A DNA stretch of 64,000 nt from JAAYBY01 sp964465385 (lineage in GTDB: Bacteria; Bacillota; Clostridia; Saccharofermentanales; UBA5734): positions 1 through 64,000 of the forward strand of contig CAYXIM010000001.1 of the NCBI GenBank assembly GCA_964465385.1. The letters are read 5' to 3'. The translations under genes and the position numbers were made by a program. Below the pieces are notes generated by a model that did not search any database, was not told the origin of the DNA, and saw only the letters and a list, made by a program, of their open reading frames with translations. Below are positions 62,075 to 64,000 of this stretch, piece after piece; the first letter of the stretch is position 1; each line of letters starts with the position of its first letter.

Positions 62075-64000
62075 ATGCCTTTTGAATGTCTACGATCCCG
62101 AAAAAAACGGTTCCGCCTGGCCAAAGCCTTGTCTTTGGCCCTGGTTTTTGTTGCCATCTGTGGGCTGCCTGCCCCCCTGGCTGCGCTGGCAAGCCCGCTT
62201 GACTCACAGCCGGTACAGCTGGCTGCGGGAAAGCTGCACAGTGCCCTGCTCTTGCAGGATGGTTCGCTTTACACCTGGGGAGACAACAGCTATGGCCAGC
62301 TGGGTTTTCATGACGTCTCCTACCAGGACCAGCCCAGAAAATTGCCTTGGCCGGACCGCATCAAATCAGTCAGCCTGGGCGCCGACCACACAGTGTTTGT
62401 GACCGAGCAGGGACACGCCTATGCCATGGGCCGCAACGCGTTCGGCCAGCTGGGCGATGGCAGCACCCAGCCCAGCGCAAGCCCGGTTCGCGTGTCTGGC
62501 CTGACCGGCGTCCAGACTGTCTCTTGCGGCCTGTGGCATGCCCTGGCCCTGTTGGAAGACGGCAGCGTCTGGGGCTGGGGAGATAATTCTTTTTCACAGC
62601 TGGGCAGCCTGCCAGGTGAAGCTATTCTGGATACGGCAGGAGCCCGTATTGGCCACCGCCACACCCAGCCGGTTCGCATCATCAGCGAGGGTGCGGCCCT
62701 GATCGAAGCTGGCGGGTCTTTTTCCCTCTATGCGGATCAGCAGGGCGTTCTTTATGCCTGGGGCAACAATGACCGCGGCCAGCTGGGTGACGGCACCCAG
62801 GAAACGCGCACCGACCCCACGGCTGTTTTGGGCTTGTCTCAGGTTCGCCTGGTTTCCGCCGGCTACCAGTCAGTGCTGGCTGTCGTCCATACGGCAGGTG
62901 TGGACCAGCTTTATGCCTGGGGCGACAACAGCCTGGGCCAGCTGGGCACGGATGATGTGTCCACGGGGGACGCCTTTCAGCCCCTGGCCCTGCACCTGCC
63001 CCTGGACGCTGCCACACCGGCGCCTGTTGAAACCATCCGCCACATCAGCATGGGTTACAGCCATGCCCTGATCTCAGTCGAGATCCCGGCTGCCAACGGC
63101 GGCCAGCGGGAAAGCCTGCTGGCCTGGGGAGACAACGCCGTCGGTCAGTTGGCTTTGGGTGATGCCCTGTCCAGAAGCAAACCGACCCTTTTAGCCGGCA
63201 GCTATGACGGCTTTTCCGGGTCTGCTTTTTTGCCCTTTGATGCCCTCGCCTGCGGCGGCGGCCACACCCTGGTGCTCAGCAGCATGGGCCTTCTGGCCAC
63301 CTCCGGCCGGGGAGAGCGCGGTCAGCTGGGCACCCGTTCCATCTTGAACCGCCTGGTCCTGACCCCGGTGCCGATAGCGGACGTGATCCGGCCGGGCTGG
63401 GTCGAGGGCGCCCGGGCAGCGGTGAGCCGCCAGGAAGATCAGTCCGTGGTCATCCGCTGGCCGGCCGCCCAGGACAACATCCAGCTGGCTGGTTACCGGT
63501 TGGAGATAGCGGCTTCGGACGGCAGCCACACCCACCAGGACGTCGGTTTGGCGCAGACCTGGACACTGCCGGCACGTTCAAAATCGGACGCCCTGCTGGT
63601 CACCGTCGTTGCCTACGACCTTGACAACCAGCAAGCCCCATGGGACCAGCTCAGCCACCTCATGGCCTATCTGCCACCGGCTGACCAGCCCCTGGCCCCT
63701 GCTTCAGCTTATTTCGACAACCCCGTCCTGAGCGTGCCCCTGATCGATGCCGCCAGCCACAACTGGCGGCCTGACCCGGCCGGCCGCCTGCAGGCCCTGC
63801 TGGTGCCCTGGGACCTGCACCAGCTGCTTGACGCCGATGCCCTGCCGGTGCCCCCCCGTTTTGACTGGCCCATCCGCTTGGCCCTTTTTTCAGCCGTTTT
63901 GCTGGTTCTGGTCCTGATCCTGGCCTTGTGGGGCCGCCGACACAAAAAAAAGACGGCCCCGGTGGCCGATACGTCTGCTCCCGTTCCCATCAAGCGAATC
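62075..64000 (+). CDS. Surface-anchored RCC1-repeat protein (partial)
   Basis: The open frame of 642 codons runs past the window end. The protein starts with a signal peptide (KALSLALVFVAICG, then PAPLAALAS) and has seven RCC1-type repeats, with motifs such as YTWGDNSYGQLG (about residue 67), AMGRNAFGQLGDG, YAWGNNDRGQLGDG, YAWGDNSLGQLG and ATSGRGERGQLG (about 410), enough for a complete seven-bladed propeller. A fibronectin-III-like segment follows, then a membrane helix at about 601-622 (LALFSAVLLVLVLILAL) and a basic tail. A GAGG lies 9 bases before the ATG. It probably sits on the cell surface and binds protein or glycan; its partner is unknown. Confidence 0.88.
   Translation, partial: MPFECLRSRKKRFRLAKALSLALVFVAICGLPAPLAALASPLDSQPVQLAAGKLHSALLLQDGSLYTWGDNSYGQLGFHDVSYQDQPRKLPWPDRIKSVSLGADHTVFVTEQGHAYAMGRNAFGQLGDGSTQPSASPVRVSGLTGVQTVSCGLWHALALLEDGSVWGWGDNSFSQLGSLPGEAILDTAGARIGHRHTQPVRIISEGAALIEAGGSFSLYADQQGVLYAWGNNDRGQLGDGTQETRTDPTAVLGLSQVRLVSAGYQSVLAVVHTAGVDQLYAWGDNSLGQLGTDDVSTGDAFQPLALHLPLDAATPAPVETIRHISMGYSHALISVEIPAANGGQRESLLAWGDNAVGQLALGDALSRSKPTLLAGSYDGFSGSAFLPFDALACGGGHTLVLSSMGLLATSGRGERGQLGTRSILNRLVLTPVPIADVIRPGWVEGARAAVSRQEDQSVVIRWPAAQDNIQLAGYRLEIAASDGSHTHQDVGLAQTWTLPARSKSDALLVTVVAYDLDNQQAPWDQLSHLMAYLPPADQPLAPASAYFDNPVLSVPLIDAASHNWRPDPAGRLQALLVPWDLHQLLDADALPVPPRFDWPIRLALFSAVLLVLVLILALWGRRHKKKTAPVADTSAPVPIKRI

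Overview
The window looks like a piece of chromosome from an anaerobic, Clostridia-type Firmicute with fairly high G+C (mid to high 50s % by eye). The evidence is the gene set: a heterodimeric class I fumarase, RNase J, a single bifunctional Rel, TmcAL (YlbM), the YceD-L32 pair, DUF1934, DUF5317 and DUF512 proteins, short archaeal-type ProRS, Pta-AckA, and a protein with the Spo0A DNA-binding domain. I see no rRNA, insertion sequence, prophage or CRISPR array. Base composition and codon use look even throughout, so this reads as core chromosome with a few lineage-specific genes.

Layout. 1-1543: the 5' part of a tRNA-Thr, then fumarase beta and alpha subunits. 1735-8064: HU, a minus-strand operon (membrane protein, Cof-type HAD phosphatase, receiver-less Spo0A_C protein), a divergent HPr-like protein, then a membrane protein, LigA and a NagD-like HAD phosphatase. 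8308-11680: a carbohydrate ABC importer (lipoprotein and two permeases, no ATPase) with strong intergenic hairpins. 12306-18587: a BD-FAE-like esterase, glycogen phosphorylase, prepilin peptidase, CPBP protease and an AI-2E-type permease. 18568-25561: U32 peptidase, MltG, TypA, Der, DUF512. 25713-28909: L32, YceD, DUF1934, MurI, Ddl. 29069-32754: pta-ackA-proS from one strong promoter. 32832-35706: DUF5317, an HD-GYP protein, a tiny peptide gene inside a 19-bp inverted repeat, and a conserved unknown. 35841-42026: a GH8-like anchored protein, TmcAL, TyrS, S20, RNase J. 42084-44099: an orphan corrinoid protein with a PocR-type AraC regulator. 44176-52070: Rel, RecJ, S21, HIT protein, AlaS. 52238-60275: DUF1015, an FAD oxidoreductase and a DUF2298 membrane protein on the plus strand, facing SerA and a class V aminotransferase on the minus strand. 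60305-64000: a LysM protein with a degenerate PP2C domain, divergent from a surface RCC1-propeller protein that runs off the window.

How it fits together. Most genes serve translation, ribosome assembly, cell-wall precursor supply, stringent response and fermentation to acetate. The importer, esterase and glycogen phosphorylase point to growth on polysaccharides. The less ordinary parts are the small-peptide locus beside the c-di-GMP-type HD-GYP gene (34785-35019), the dead phosphatase-LysM fusion beside the RCC1 surface protein, the HPr-like protein without the phospho-histidine segment, the Spo0A DNA-binding domain without a receiver, the corrinoid protein without its methyltransferase, and the serine-biosynthesis genes lying next to a predicted membrane glycosyltransferase. 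Most minus- and plus-strand transcription units have recognisable sigma-A-type promoters, mostly with 17-bp spacers, and these are listed.
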